A stretch of DNA of 64,000 bases, from assembly GCF_002250055.1 (NCBI RefSeq), contig NZ_CP018866.1, forward strand, positions 388,001-452,000. The letters are read 5' to 3'. The number at the start of each line of letters is the position of its first letter. Within the stretch, counting starts at the first letter, position 1. Source of the DNA: Sutcliffiella cohnii (GTDB lineage: Bacteria; Bacillota; Bacilli; Bacillales; Bacillaceae_I). Made by a program: the position numbers and the translations under genes. Below the pieces are notes generated by a model. That model had not been told where the DNA came from and made no database searches. It worked only from the letters and a program-made list of their open reading frames with translations. Positions 24,682 through 33,053 of the stretch are shown here, piece after piece.

Positions 24682-25143
24682 ATGCATCTTGATGAAAAGA
24701 TATGGCTTACATTAAGTTTTGGAATGATTATGGTTTTTATGTTACTAACAGGTTATCAAACATTTGCTTTAGGAATGGGGCCGCCAAGTCATAATGAAAC
24801 AATTGACCCTCAGAAAGTGGATGAAATAGCTCCTTTTAATGAACCAGGGCTTAAGCAAATTGGTGAAAACGAATATGAACTTGTCATGACGTTGCAATTA
24901 TTCAGTTTTACTCCGATGGAAGTTGAAATTCCAGCAGGTGCAACCGTGCATTTCACTTTAACATCAAAGGATGTCGTTCATGGATTTCAAATTGCCGATA
25001 CAAACGTTAACGCAATGGTTATGCCAGGCCATATCCAAAAAATATCACAAACATTTGATGAGCCAGGTGAGTATTTAGTTATATGTAACGAATATTGCGG
25101 TGTAGGTCACCAATTTATGAGTACGACTATAACAGTGAAATAA
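24682..25143 (+). CDS. ba3-type heme-copper oxidase subunit II (CuA)
   Basis: A 153-residue subunit with one N-terminal membrane helix (IWLTLSFGMIMVFMLLTGYQ) and a cupredoxin domain outside the membrane. All CuA ligands are in place: His in VVHGFQI and Cys, Glu, Cys, His and Met in CNEYCGVGHQFM. It passes electrons from cytochrome c to subunit I. ATG 24682 follows GGAGGGG; the longer frame from 24610 belongs to the subunit IIa gene. The short form without a fused cytochrome c is typical of B-family enzymes. Confidence 0.9.
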   Translation: MHLDEKIWLTLSFGMIMVFMLLTGYQTFALGMGPPSHNETIDPQKVDEIAPFNEPGLKQIGENEYELVMTLQLFSFTPMEVEIPAGATVHFTLTSKDVVHGFQIADTNVNAMVMPGHIQKISQTFDEPGEYLVICNEYCGVGHQFMSTTITVK

Positions 25144-25156
25144 GGAGGGAAGTTCC

Positions 25157-26851
25157 GTGGGAGCAGTTGCAGAAAAAAGAAATAGTACAGCATTTAGGGA
25201 TAGTGCCAATAAAGCTCTTGGTTTAAATCCACAGGATGCTAATATATCAAAAGCCTATTTATTAGTTGGTTTTATCGCATTACTTCTAGGTGGGTTAATG
25301 GGAGTAATACAAGGTTTAAACAGAGCCGGTGTCCTTGAACTACCAACATGGCTTAATTATTATCAAATCTTAACAGCACATGGATTGCTTTTAGTTGTCG
25401 TCATGTCATCCTTCATCACGATTGGTTACTTTTACGCAGGTTTTTCACATACGTTAGGAGGACTTCTTCCAAAGGTTAGAAAGATGGCATGGATAGGGTT
25501 CGGGTTGAAGATTTTTGGGTTTGTGTTAGTTGTCATCCCTGTGTTAATGAATGAAGCATCTGTTATGTACACATTTTATCCACCAATGGCTGCACACCCT
25601 ATGTTTTATTTTGGGCTCGTATTTATTGTGTTAGGTGTTTGGATGCTTGCAGCTGGAGCATTTGTTAATGTGGCAAATTGGAGAAAAAATAACAAAGGAC
25701 AGCATCTTCCTATTCTTGCTTTCTTTGGGACGGGTGTATTTGTTCTGTTAGTAGGAGCAACAGCTATTGTTGCAGTGGAAGTTATCTTTATGATTATTCC
25801 TTGGACACTAGGATGGGTAGATGGCATAAACGTCATGGTTTCTCGTACACTCTTCTGGGCTTTTGGACATACAGCAGTTAACATTTGGTATTTAACAGCC
25901 GTTTCTGCATGGTATGTTATTATACCGAAGATTATTGGCGGAACACGCTTTAATGACTATTTAACACGCGTTGTCGTAATAGCTTTAGTTATCATGAATA
26001 TTACTGGTGGATTCCACCATCAAATTATTGACCCTGGTATTTCGTTGTCCATTAAATACATGCACGTTTTTATGAGTTTAGCAATCGGATTCCCATCTTT
26101 AATGACTGCTTATGCAATGTTTAGAGTATTCGAACGTACTGGTAGAAGAAAAGGTGGAAAAGGAGCACTCGGTTGGTTGAGAAAATTACCTTGGGGTGAT
26201 GTGCGTTTCTTAGCTCCATTTATTGCAATGGCTGCCTTTATTCCAGCTGGAGCAGGTGGTATTGTTCAAAGCACGAACCAATTAAACCAAGTTGCACATA
26301 ATACGATGTGGGTTGTAGGGCATTTCCATTTAACACTAGGAATGACAGTCGTAATGACATTCTTCGGTATTAGTTACTGGTTAGTTCCGCTTGTATTTAA
26401 GAGAGTATTAACTCCAGCGATGAATAAAGTTGGTGTTATTCAAACCATTCTTTGGACGATTGGTATGACGATCATGGCATTCTCTATGCATGCTGTTGGA
26501 TTATTTGGTTCTCCAAGAAGAACTTCTTTTACAACATATGGTGATTTCTCCTCCACGTTAGGTTGGGATCCATATATGGCAGCAATTGGTGTGGGCGCTG
26601 TTATGTTAGCAATTGCAGGTGTTCTTCAAATTTATGCTGTATTTAATATGATGTTTTTTGCGCCAAAAGGTAAAACAGAATTCCCAATTGCGGATGTAGA
26701 GCCAGACGAAGCTCCAACTCCATATTTTACAGAGCGTTGGGGAGTATGGGTAGTGCTCATGTTAATCGTAGTGGCAATGGCATATGTCCCACCACTTATC
26801 GATATGATTGTCAATGCACCGCCAGGCTCACCGCCATTCAAAACTTGGTAA
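25157..26851 (+). CDS. B-family (ba3-type) heme-copper oxidase subunit I lacking the active-site Tyr
   Basis: A 564-residue, multi-helix catalytic subunit. Low-spin heme ligands H75 and H391, CuB ligands H238, H287 and H288, and high-spin heme ligand H389 are all present. In ba3 oxidases the sequence is GHPxVYFW, where Tyr cross-links to the CuB His. Here it is GHTAVNIW: Asn 242 replaces the Tyr. K-channel residues Y253, S314 and T317 remain, while the Tyr equivalent to T. thermophilus Y244 is Val 249. Loss of the Tyr is typical of nitric oxide reductases in this superfamily, so a CuA-type NO reductase is a strong alternative to an O2 reductase. GTG 25157 follows GGAGGG. Family certain, reaction uncertain. 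Confidence 0.9.
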   Translation: MGAVAEKRNSTAFRDSANKALGLNPQDANISKAYLLVGFIALLLGGLMGVIQGLNRAGVLELPTWLNYYQILTAHGLLLVVVMSSFITIGYFYAGFSHTLGGLLPKVRKMAWIGFGLKIFGFVLVVIPVLMNEASVMYTFYPPMAAHPMFYFGLVFIVLGVWMLAAGAFVNVANWRKNNKGQHLPILAFFGTGVFVLLVGATAIVAVEVIFMIIPWTLGWVDGINVMVSRTLFWAFGHTAVNIWYLTAVSAWYVIIPKIIGGTRFNDYLTRVVVIALVIMNITGGFHHQIIDPGISLSIKYMHVFMSLAIGFPSLMTAYAMFRVFERTGRRKGGKGALGWLRKLPWGDVRFLAPFIAMAAFIPAGAGGIVQSTNQLNQVAHNTMWVVGHFHLTLGMTVVMTFFGISYWLVPLVFKRVLTPAMNKVGVIQTILWTIGMTIMAFSMHAVGLFGSPRRTSFTTYGDFSSTLGWDPYMAAIGVGAVMLAIAGVLQIYAVFNMMFFAPKGKTEFPIADVEPDEAPTPYFTERWGVWVVLMLIVVAMAYVPPLIDMIVNAPPGSPPFKTW

Positions 26852-26866
26852 AGTTATTTTTTAAAA

Positions 26867-26901
26867 AAAGAGATAGCTCGGATGACTGGGCTATCTCTTT
26901 G
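26867..26901 (+). terminator. Terminator after the oxidase structural genes
   Basis: AAAGAGATAGC pairs with GCTATCTCTTT. The T-run is short, so partial readthrough into the sco gene is plausible. Confidence 0.65.
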
Positions 26902-26945
26902 TGCTTATGGTAATCATTCAATCTATCATGTGAGAGGTGGTCTCA

Positions 26946-27581
26946 ATGTTTAAAAACAGGGAAAATACAATCTCTCTACTAATCGTTTTATTGTTTGGTT
27001 GTATTTTGTTTTTTATAGGGACGGATGGGTTTACAGCATATACGGCTGAGACGGCTAGAGTTAATCAGCTGCTTAAGGAAAAACCTACTTTTCCTGATGT
27101 CATTTTAGAGGATAGTAAAGGGAGAGAGTATTCTTTTACAGAGTTTGAGAATAAGTATGTTTTTATTACGTTCATCTATACAGATTGTGCAACGGTTTGT
27201 CCGCAGTTAGAATTTAATATGGGGCAAGTGTATAAATTACTTCCGAAAAAATATATTGGAGAAGATATCGTATTTTTAAGTATAAGTTTTGATCCAGAGC
27301 GTGATGACCCGGCTACGTTAGAAAGGTATCAGAACGCTTTTGGTGCCGATGGAGAAACTTGGAGAATGGCAAGAATTCTTGACCCGCTAGAGCTAAACAC
27401 ATTACTAGAAAATTTCGGTGTTATTGTCATCCCGGATGGATTAGGGAACTTTACTCATAATTCAGCCTTTTACTTAGTTGATAAAAAAGGAAAATTAGTA
27501 GAAGTGATGGACTTTACAGAAGTCGAGGCAGCAGCAGAAAAAGTGGAAAGTATTCTTGATAGCGAGCAGGTGAGGGAATGA
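26946..27581 (+). CDS. SCO1/SenC family copper chaperone
   Basis: A 211-residue thioredoxin-fold protein with an N-terminal membrane anchor (ISLLIVLLFGCILFFIGT). The copper motif CATVC in YTDCATVCPQ and the distal His in FTHNSAF are intact. Sco proteins deliver copper to, or keep reduced, the CuA site of subunit II, which fits its place after the oxidase genes. ATG 26946 is preferred because GAGAGGTGG ends 7 nt upstream. Its stop overlaps the next start as ATGA. Confidence 0.9.
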   Translation: MFKNRENTISLLIVLLFGCILFFIGTDGFTAYTAETARVNQLLKEKPTFPDVILEDSKGREYSFTEFENKYVFITFIYTDCATVCPQLEFNMGQVYKLLPKKYIGEDIVFLSISFDPERDDPATLERYQNAFGADGETWRMARILDPLELNTLLENFGVIVIPDGLGNFTHNSAFYLVDKKGKLVEVMDFTEVEAAAEKVESILDSEQVRE

Positions 27582-28138
27582 GGACGCAATTTATTTATGG
27601 TTTGTTATTATATTTATTTTTATTGCTTCCACCCGTTGCTTATCTATTAGAGTCCATCATGATTACCCATATGCATATGCAAATGCCGTTGCTCGTTATT
27701 TCAGGTTTTTTAATGGGAGGTATTCTTCTAAAGCGGTTCCCACGTTTTTTTGAAAAGTGGAATAACAATGGGATACCAGGAATTACGTTATTCTTGATTA
27801 TTATTATTTATTGGACGATCCCTCGAACAATGGACGAGGCGTTGACCTTACAAAGTATACAAGCTTGGAAATTTATTAGTTTACCATTTTTAGCAGGGAT
27901 TCCGCTTAGAGATAGCTGGAAAAAACTAAGTAAGGCTGGGAAAAATATTATTATCGTTATTTTTACGGTTAAGTATTTTGGGATGGGAGCTTTATATATA
28001 TGGGCAGAAGATCAGTTATGCAACAACTATCTCATCATAGAACAATTAACACTCGGCTGGGGCTTCATTACGACAGCTATCTGTTTAGTCATTTATTTAA
28101 TTTATGTTTTTACAGTAGATCCAACCAAATATGAATAG
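27578..28138 (+). CDS. Multi-pass membrane protein of the oxidase cluster
   Basis: A 186-residue protein with about five hydrophobic segments, coupled to sco by an ATGA overlap. A histidine/methionine-rich stretch THMHMQMP lies at the start of its second segment, suggesting metal contact. The repeated PRF/PRTMDEAL loops are distinctive but I cannot name the family; it may correspond to a DUF1404-like or CtaG-like assembly factor found near ba3 enzymes. The role in oxidase assembly is inferred from position only. Confidence 0.6.
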   Translation: MRTQFIYGLLLYLFLLLPPVAYLLESIMITHMHMQMPLLVISGFLMGGILLKRFPRFFEKWNNNGIPGITLFLIIIIYWTIPRTMDEALTLQSIQAWKFISLPFLAGIPLRDSWKKLSKAGKNIIIVIFTVKYFGMGALYIWAEDQLCNNYLIIEQLTLGWGFITTAICLVIYLIYVFTVDPTKYE

Positions 28139-28155
28139 ATAGGAGGTGTTTTCAT

Positions 28156-29070
28156 ATGATGGCATCTCAAGAAAAGACAGGAAAAGTACTGGACGTACAA
28201 CATGTTACGAATCTTGTCACTGATGTAAAATCTCTTTTTAAAGGATTAGTTCTACTATCCAATGTTTTGCCTGTGTTTACTGGTCTATGGTTGGCGTTGT
28301 ATTTCACGAATGCTTCCTTCCTTGATCATTTAGGTGTTGTTCTACTAACGCTAATTGGCAGTACATTGGTGATGGGTGGTGCCCTAGTCCTTAACAACTG
28401 GTACGATGCTGATATTGATTCTGTGATGGAAAGGACGAAAAATCGTCCGACTGTTACTGGTACGATGTCGTTAAAGTTTGTGCTGTTGTTAGGAATTGCC
28501 TTATCTGTAGTCGGGATTGTCTTGTTGTTATTTACAACGATGGAAGCTGTCATTTATACCTTCATTGGCTGGTTCACTTATGTTTTCTTGTATACGATGT
28601 GGGCGAAGCGAAGATATGCTTTTAATACCGTCGTCGGAAGTGTTTCCGGGGCAGTTACACCGTTAATTGGTTGGTCAGCGTTAGATTCTAGCTTTCATTT
28701 AGTACCTATCATTCTATTTCTCATTCTATTTATTTGGCAAATGCCACATACGTTTGCGATTGCTATTAAGAAATTAGATGAGTATAAAGCAGCAGGTGTA
28801 GCGATACTTCCTGTTGTGCGAGGAATTAATCATACAAAGTGGCAGAATCTTTTTTATATCGTTTGTTTGTTGCCACTACCATTTTACTTAAATTCACTTG
28901 GTCCGACTTTTATTACTATTGCCACACTGTTAAATATTTTTTGGCTATTTTTTAGTGTGTATGGTTTTTTTATGAAAGACACCGTGAAATGGGCCCGGAT
29001 TAATTTTATTTACTCAGTCAATTATATTGCTATTTTATATACCTTAATGATTGTAGTAACATTTTTTTGA
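28156..29070 (+). CDS. ctaB: Protoheme IX farnesyltransferase (heme O synthase)
   Basis: A 304-residue UbiA-superfamily prenyltransferase that makes heme O from heme B and farnesyl diphosphate. The Asp-rich motif NWYDADIDSVMERTKNRP is intact and a second motif region (KKLDEYKAAGVAILP) is present. It has about nine membrane helices. AGGAGGTG lies 7 nt before ATG 28156. Last gene of the oxidase cluster; it indicates that the enzyme carries an o- or a-type heme, or simply supplies another oxidase. Family certain. Confidence 0.92.
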   Translation: MMASQEKTGKVLDVQHVTNLVTDVKSLFKGLVLLSNVLPVFTGLWLALYFTNASFLDHLGVVLLTLIGSTLVMGGALVLNNWYDADIDSVMERTKNRPTVTGTMSLKFVLLLGIALSVVGIVLLLFTTMEAVIYTFIGWFTYVFLYTMWAKRRYAFNTVVGSVSGAVTPLIGWSALDSSFHLVPIILFLILFIWQMPHTFAIAIKKLDEYKAAGVAILPVVRGINHTKWQNLFYIVCLLPLPFYLNSLGPTFITIATLLNIFWLFFSVYGFFMKDTVKWARINFIYSVNYIAILYTLMIVVTFF

Positions 29071-29076
29071 TTGGAC

Positions 29077-29108
29077 GGTAGGGACAGCGTTCACTGTCCC
29101 ACCATTTT
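29077..29108 (+). terminator. Repeat-derived hairpin acting as terminator
   Basis: GGTAGGGACAG pairs with CTGTCCCACC and is followed by ATTTTTT. The stem is a variant of the dispersed GGGACA repeat, placed directly after ctaB. Confidence 0.6.
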
Positions 29109-29127
29109 TTACATATATTACTTACAT

Positions 29128-29565
29128 TTATCGTTTAATTTCTCCTTTTTCGATAACACCCTTCACTACATCTTCAATAGTTACATTTTCGAGAACCTTC
29201 TCCATTGCTAGTTGTGCACTGAAAAAGAGAGGTTCAATCGCACCTTGAATATTTCTTCCAACGGCACAATCAGGATTTACATTTTCGTGAATACTAAATA
29301 GTTCGTTGTCCTTAACAACATTAACTGCTTTATAAACGTCAAGTAATGTGATCTCCGATAAATTTTTTGCGAGTTCTGCCCCTGCAATACCAGGTTGTAC
29401 TTTAACTAATCCTGCTTTTTTTAGCATCCCGATAATTTTCCTGATGACAGCTGGGTTCGTGTTTACGCTTCGTGCTATAAATTCAGAGGAATTAACTCCA
29501 TCTTTATTTATTTCCATTAGAGTTAATATATGAATACCGACGGAAAATCTACTACTAATAGACAT
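29128..29565 (-). CDS. ywnA: Rrf2 family regulator (YwnA-like)
   Basis: A 145-residue Rrf2 protein with an N-terminal winged helix (SSRFSVGIHILTLMEINKDG and SSEFIARSVNTNPAVIRKII). It has only one cysteine (NPDCAVGRNIQ), not the three that bind an Fe-S cluster in NsrR or IscR, so it belongs to the cluster-free branch like YwnA. It is divergent from an NAD(P)-binding protein, exactly as ywnA and ywnB are in Bacillus subtilis, so the gene name is likely but rests on context. Palindromes in the gap are probable operators. Signal unknown; the single Cys may sense thiol stress. Confidence 0.8.
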   Translation of the reverse strand: MSISSRFSVGIHILTLMEINKDGVNSSEFIARSVNTNPAVIRKIIGMLKKAGLVKVQPGIAGAELAKNLSEITLLDVYKAVNVVKDNELFSIHENVNPDCAVGRNIQGAIEPLFFSAQLAMEKVLENVTIEDVVKGVIEKGEIKR

Positions 29566-29609
29566 TTTCAGTCACCCACCTTACTTTTTTTTACGAGATA
29601 CATTCATCA

Positions 29610-29716
29610 TGTAATTCAATTGGTTACAAGTCTATTATAACTTAAAAGGGTAAAAAAAATAAAAATGGTTTTGTTGACATCTAACTTAATTGTAACTAAA
29701 ATGATTACAGGTAATC
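29610..29716. promoter_or_regulatory. ywnB promoter and candidate Rrf2 operators
   Basis: TTGACA (29674-29679), 17 bp, TAAAAT (29697-29702) reads toward ywnB. The perfect palindrome GATTACAGGTAATC (29703-29716) abuts the -10. A second dyad, TGTAATTCAATTGGTTACA (29610-29628), lies upstream of ywnA. Shared half-sites GTAAC/GTAAT suggest one regulator for both genes. Confidence 0.65.
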
Positions 29717-29758
29717 GAATTAATTACAAGTGAAATTTTTATATAGGAGGACTTTAAA

Positions 29759-30397
29759 ATGAAAATTGGAATTATTGGTGCAAGTGGGAAAGTAGGCAGT
29801 CTTGTTTTGAAGGAAGCAGTTAGTCGAGGACATCAAGTAACTGCAATTGTAAGGGATAAGTCAAAACTAAAAGATACGAATGTAGAAGTGATGGAGAAGA
29901 ATATCTTTGATCTTACACAAGAAGATGTAAAGCAGTTTGAAGTAGTTGTAAATGCTTTCGGTGCTCCACTTGGAGAAGAGCAAGCACATGTAGATGCTGG
30001 ACATGCTTTAATTGAAGCTTTAAAAGGAACCGATACAAGAGGAATCATTGTCGGTGGTGCGGGAAGCCTTTATGTGGATGAAAATAAAACGGTTCAGTTA
30101 ATTGATACACCTGAATTTCCAGATTTCGTGAAACCAACGGCGAAAGGTCAGGGGCGAAATTTACAAGAATTGCAGACAACAACAGGGATTACTTGGACAT
30201 TTATCAGTCCGTCTGCCGTATTTGATGCGGAAGGAAAAAGAACTGGATCTTATCAGTCTGGAAAAGATCATCTTCTTGTCAATTCAAAGGGTGAAAGCTA
30301 CATCAGTTATGCGGATTATGCGATTGCAGTTTTAGATGAAATTGAAAATCCACAGCATATAAACGAACGTTTTACTGTCGTGGGTGAAGCAGAATAA
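29759..30397 (+). CDS. ywnB: NAD(P)-binding atypical SDR protein (YwnB-like)
   Basis: A 212-residue protein with an N-terminal Rossmann motif IGASGKVGS and the NAD(P)-binding extended-SDR plan, as in flavin reductase/NmrA-like proteins. GGAGG precedes ATG 29759. It is divergent from the Rrf2 gene and behind a strong promoter with a palindrome at the start site, so it is likely repressed by that regulator. Such proteins are thought to act in quinone or redox metabolism, but the reaction is unknown. Gene symbol from synteny with ywnA. Confidence 0.8.
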   Translation: MKIGIIGASGKVGSLVLKEAVSRGHQVTAIVRDKSKLKDTNVEVMEKNIFDLTQEDVKQFEVVVNAFGAPLGEEQAHVDAGHALIEALKGTDTRGIIVGGAGSLYVDENKTVQLIDTPEFPDFVKPTAKGQGRNLQELQTTTGITWTFISPSAVFDAEGKRTGSYQSGKDHLLVNSKGESYISYADYAIAVLDEIENPQHINERFTVVGEAE

Positions 30398-30526
30398 GTA
30401 GTGGTGAGATTTAAGAGGGCTTAATTTTTGGTTTGTAACGACTACTTTTGGAGTGGTTTCCAATGCTAATTAGTTAATGTTTTTAATAATTCCAGTATTT
30501 TTAAAAGGTAAAGCAATGTAATAAAA

Positions 30527-30565
30527 ACCCAAGATTCTTAATGAATTTGAATCTTGGGTATTTTT
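30527..30565 (+). terminator. Terminator of ywnB
   Basis: ACCCAAGATTC pairs with GAATCTTGGGT and is followed by a T-rich tail. The rest of 30398-30878 has only the repeat at 30647. Confidence 0.85.
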
Positions 30566-30646
30566 ATGTTCAGTTGTTTATAAAGTAGAATAGGAGGATA
30601 AGTTAGTAGTTTCTTTGTAATAAAAATGTAAAAAATTCCAATAAAT

Positions 30647-30677
30647 GTGTGGACGGGGAACCTGTCCCTCTGTCCCA
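30647..30677 (+). repeat. REP-like dispersed repeat, copy 1
   Basis: 31 bp, starting GTGTGGACGGGGAAC and ending CTCTGTCCCA. The inner part folds as GGAC-GGGGAAC against a CTGTCCC-rich arm. Confidence 0.85.
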
Positions 30678-30878
30678 TCCCGAAAATCATGAAGCGCCTA
30701 GTCTTATGTTAGCGGAGTAAGGTGGTTTGGTGAATAACAAGTGAAAAAGGATAATTATGACAAAAGTCCCTAGCCATTCATAGGACCCTTTTGCAATAAT
30801 TAAAGTGGTATTAAGTGGTTTATGGATGATTACAAATAATTTTACATAATATCAATTTTTGGGGGAGAAGAATGTCTT

Positions 30879-31280
30879 ATGTTTAATCGAAACGAGTATA
30901 TGGACCAATTTTTAGATGAAATAATGGAGCCTGGTGAAGTAGAAAAACAGTATTTCTATGTGATGAGTTTTGCTCCGCTCACCAATTATTTGTTGTTTCA
31001 GGAATTTACGATGTTGCTGAACAAACACATGATCGTTGCTTTCACAAACAAACGAATTTTAATTTGTGAAATGGATGGAACAACTGGAAAAATGACTGGG
31101 AACTTCCTACCGTTGGATTTACAGGATGTTAAGGAAATCTCTTTCAAACGAGGTTTGCTAAAAACAACAGTAAAAATTACTTTTTCAGACGATTCCAAAA
31201 TCCAAATTAAGCCGAATAATGTTTGCGTAGGGTTATCTAATCATAAAAAGAATTTGTTGGCATTGGCAGAAAGGTATTAA
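30879..31280 (+). CDS. Small PH-domain-like protein
   Basis: A 133-residue cytoplasmic protein. After a short helical N terminus the sequence has the strand pattern of bacterial PH domains (IVAFTNKRILICEMD, LPLDLQDVKEISFKRG, VKITFSDDSKIQIKP), as in YokE-like families. GGGGGAG precedes ATG 30879. Function unknown; it stands alone after a dispersed repeat. Confidence 0.68.
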   Translation: MFNRNEYMDQFLDEIMEPGEVEKQYFYVMSFAPLTNYLLFQEFTMLLNKHMIVAFTNKRILICEMDGTTGKMTGNFLPLDLQDVKEISFKRGLLKTTVKITFSDDSKIQIKPNNVCVGLSNHKKNLLALAERY

Positions 31281-31322
31281 TAAGGGGACATTCACGTAGA
31301 TGATGAAGTTCATTTACTAGAT

Positions 31323-31491
31323 TAAGTGTGAACGAGGGGAAGGTCATTCACACTTAAAATGTGATATATTACCAGACGGCAATACGTCTTTAGCTGCCCA
31401 AATGATTGGTTTAAATGCAGTACGTTTTATTCAAAATAACCCTTGTCCGTATGTATGTAATGATGATGATTATTGGCCAATTAGCAATTAA
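31323..31491 (+). pseudogene. C-terminal gene remnant ending in a terminator
   Basis: An open frame of about 55 codons without a start (after a TAG at about 31320) reads CERGEGHSHLKCDILPDGN, then GLNAVRFIQNNPCPYV and ends DDDYWPISN. It ends inside the stem of a terminator (GGCCAATT/AATTGGTC plus T-run, 31475-31505), as a real 3' gene end would. Cysteine-rich, not recognised. The rest of 31281-31769 shows no gene. Confidence 0.35.
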
Positions 31492-31505
31492 TTGGTCTGT
31501 TTTTT
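31475..31505 (+). terminator. Terminator at the end of a gene remnant
   Basis: GGCCAATT pairs with AATTGGTC; TGTTTTTTG follows. Confidence 0.6.
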
Positions 31506-31769
31506 GTTTAAAGGGTAAGGTTTCAAAGGTTGGTCCAGTATGCTTTATTTAAAACAGGCAAGAAAGCTCCCTCTAAAAGCAGCCTATTAGGGCAGTAAGT
31601 GGGTGGAGAGTTCAATTAAGCCATATTAAAGTATATTAGCAATCAATAATTACTAAAATTTATCCTATCTAACCAATACTATGATATATACTTATGTAGA
31701 ATGAAATAATAGGTTTGAATTTAAAGATTAACTTATGTAATAATTTATCTTCTATTAGGAGGACATAAA

Positions 31770-32771
31770 ATGCCTGTTACATGTTTGTTAGAAGTTAGCC
31801 CTGGTAATTCCTTTGATGGTTTAGTTCTCATTAAAGCGGTTAAGTTAGAGAAAACGAAAAAAGGGGATCCATATCTAGACGTGACGATAGGGAAAAAGCA
31901 TAAAGTAATCGAATGTAAGATTTGGAACAATGGTTTTGGTGGAAGAACAGTGGACGAGATGTTAACGATTTTCACTAACGGTGCAGTCTTACATGTAATC
32001 GGTAATGTGTCGGAATATAATGGGAAGGCTCAAATGACGATAAATGAATTCCGAGTCCCTAATAAAGGTGAAGTGAACATCAGTGATTATATAGAAATGG
32101 CACCAGAGTCTATTGATAGTATGGAAAACGAAATACTTGAGTTTATAGATGAAATTAAAATTCCTATTTTGCATCAAATCACTTTACAATTGTTTGAGGA
32201 GAATAAAAAATACTTCATGACTCATGTCGCTGCAGTGAAGATGCATCATAATTTTCGATCTGGACTTGCCTATCATACCCTATCACTTCTTCGTATATGT
32301 AAAAGCATTTGCGATCAGTATGGTGAAGTAATAGATCGCAGTAAAATGTATGCGGCCCTCACACTTCATGATATGGGGAAAATAGTGGAGATGTCTCGTG
32401 ATTTCACTGCTCCAGAATATACACTTTACGGAAAGTTCCTAGGACATATTCAAATAGTTAACCAAATGATAGACCGTAAGTTAGTGTCGATACGAAATGA
32501 ACGAACGGTTTCAAAAGAAGAAGTTACGATTGTATACGAACTAATGAACATTATATCAAGTCATCACGGTCCTCTTAGTAACGGATGGGGAAGTACGGCT
32601 GAACCTATTACGTTAGAAGCACACCTTTGTCATATGATTGATAATATTGACGCTAAAATCAATATGATAACAAAGGCAACAGAAGATATGCAGGAAGGTG
32701 ATGTTCAAAAAGTTTGGGGACTTGGCAATATATATAAGCCAAGTACATTAAAAAGTTCAGTTTCGGAATGA
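31770..32771 (+). CDS. yhaM: YhaM-type 3'-5' exoribonuclease
   Basis: A 333-residue nuclease with an N-terminal OB-fold (about 1-110: LEVSPGNSFDGLVLIKAVKL, then AVLHVIGNVSEYNGKAQMTI) and a C-terminal HD domain (HHNFRSGLAYHTLSLLRI, LTLHDMGKI, GHIQIVNQMI, ISSHHGPL). This order and length are those of YhaM, which shortens RNA or DNA 3' ends using metal ions bound by the HD residues. AGGAGG precedes ATG 31770. It is separate from the yhaA/yhaN context seen in some Bacillus species, so an extra paralogue is possible. Followed by a strong terminator. Confidence 0.85.
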   Translation: MPVTCLLEVSPGNSFDGLVLIKAVKLEKTKKGDPYLDVTIGKKHKVIECKIWNNGFGGRTVDEMLTIFTNGAVLHVIGNVSEYNGKAQMTINEFRVPNKGEVNISDYIEMAPESIDSMENEILEFIDEIKIPILHQITLQLFEENKKYFMTHVAAVKMHHNFRSGLAYHTLSLLRICKSICDQYGEVIDRSKMYAALTLHDMGKIVEMSRDFTAPEYTLYGKFLGHIQIVNQMIDRKLVSIRNERTVSKEEVTIVYELMNIISSHHGPLSNGWGSTAEPITLEAHLCHMIDNIDAKINMITKATEDMQEGDVQKVWGLGNIYKPSTLKSSVSE

Positions 32772-32921
32772 ATACTGGAAGGTAGTTGGCAAGAGTGGGA
32801 AGTTTGTGAATTAGAAGTGGAGCAAGAGAACTGAAATTCGTCTATACAAATATTGATTGAAATGACTAGTAAAAAACCCAAATGAAACAGTTCTGACTTT
32901 GGTTGGGCTTCGGGAGATGAT

Positions 32922-32960
32922 AGAGAAAAGAGGCGGGAATATCCACTCTTTTCTCTTTTT
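32922..32960 (+). terminator. Terminator of yhaM
   Basis: AGAGAAAAGAG pairs perfectly with CTCTTTTCTCT; T-run follows. Confidence 0.85.
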
Positions 32961-33021
32961 CAATTTACAGGTAAAAATAGAAATCTATCTGTGGTATAAA
33001 CTAGAATTCCTTCCAATAACT

Positions 33022-33052
33022 GTGTGGACGAGGGACCTGTCCCTCTGTCCCA
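33022..33052 (+). repeat. REP-like dispersed repeat, copy 2
   Basis: 31 bp. The centre GAGGGACCTGTCCCTC is a palindrome with a 2-nt loop. It lies between two convergent genes, 1 bp from the DUF3231 stop. Confidence 0.9.
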
Positions 33053-33053
33053 T

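Noticed and set aside
29128..29565. NsrR-type NO sensor next to the candidate NO reductase
   Set aside because: The three Fe-S cysteines of NsrR are absent; the gene is of the YwnA branch and pairs with ywnB.
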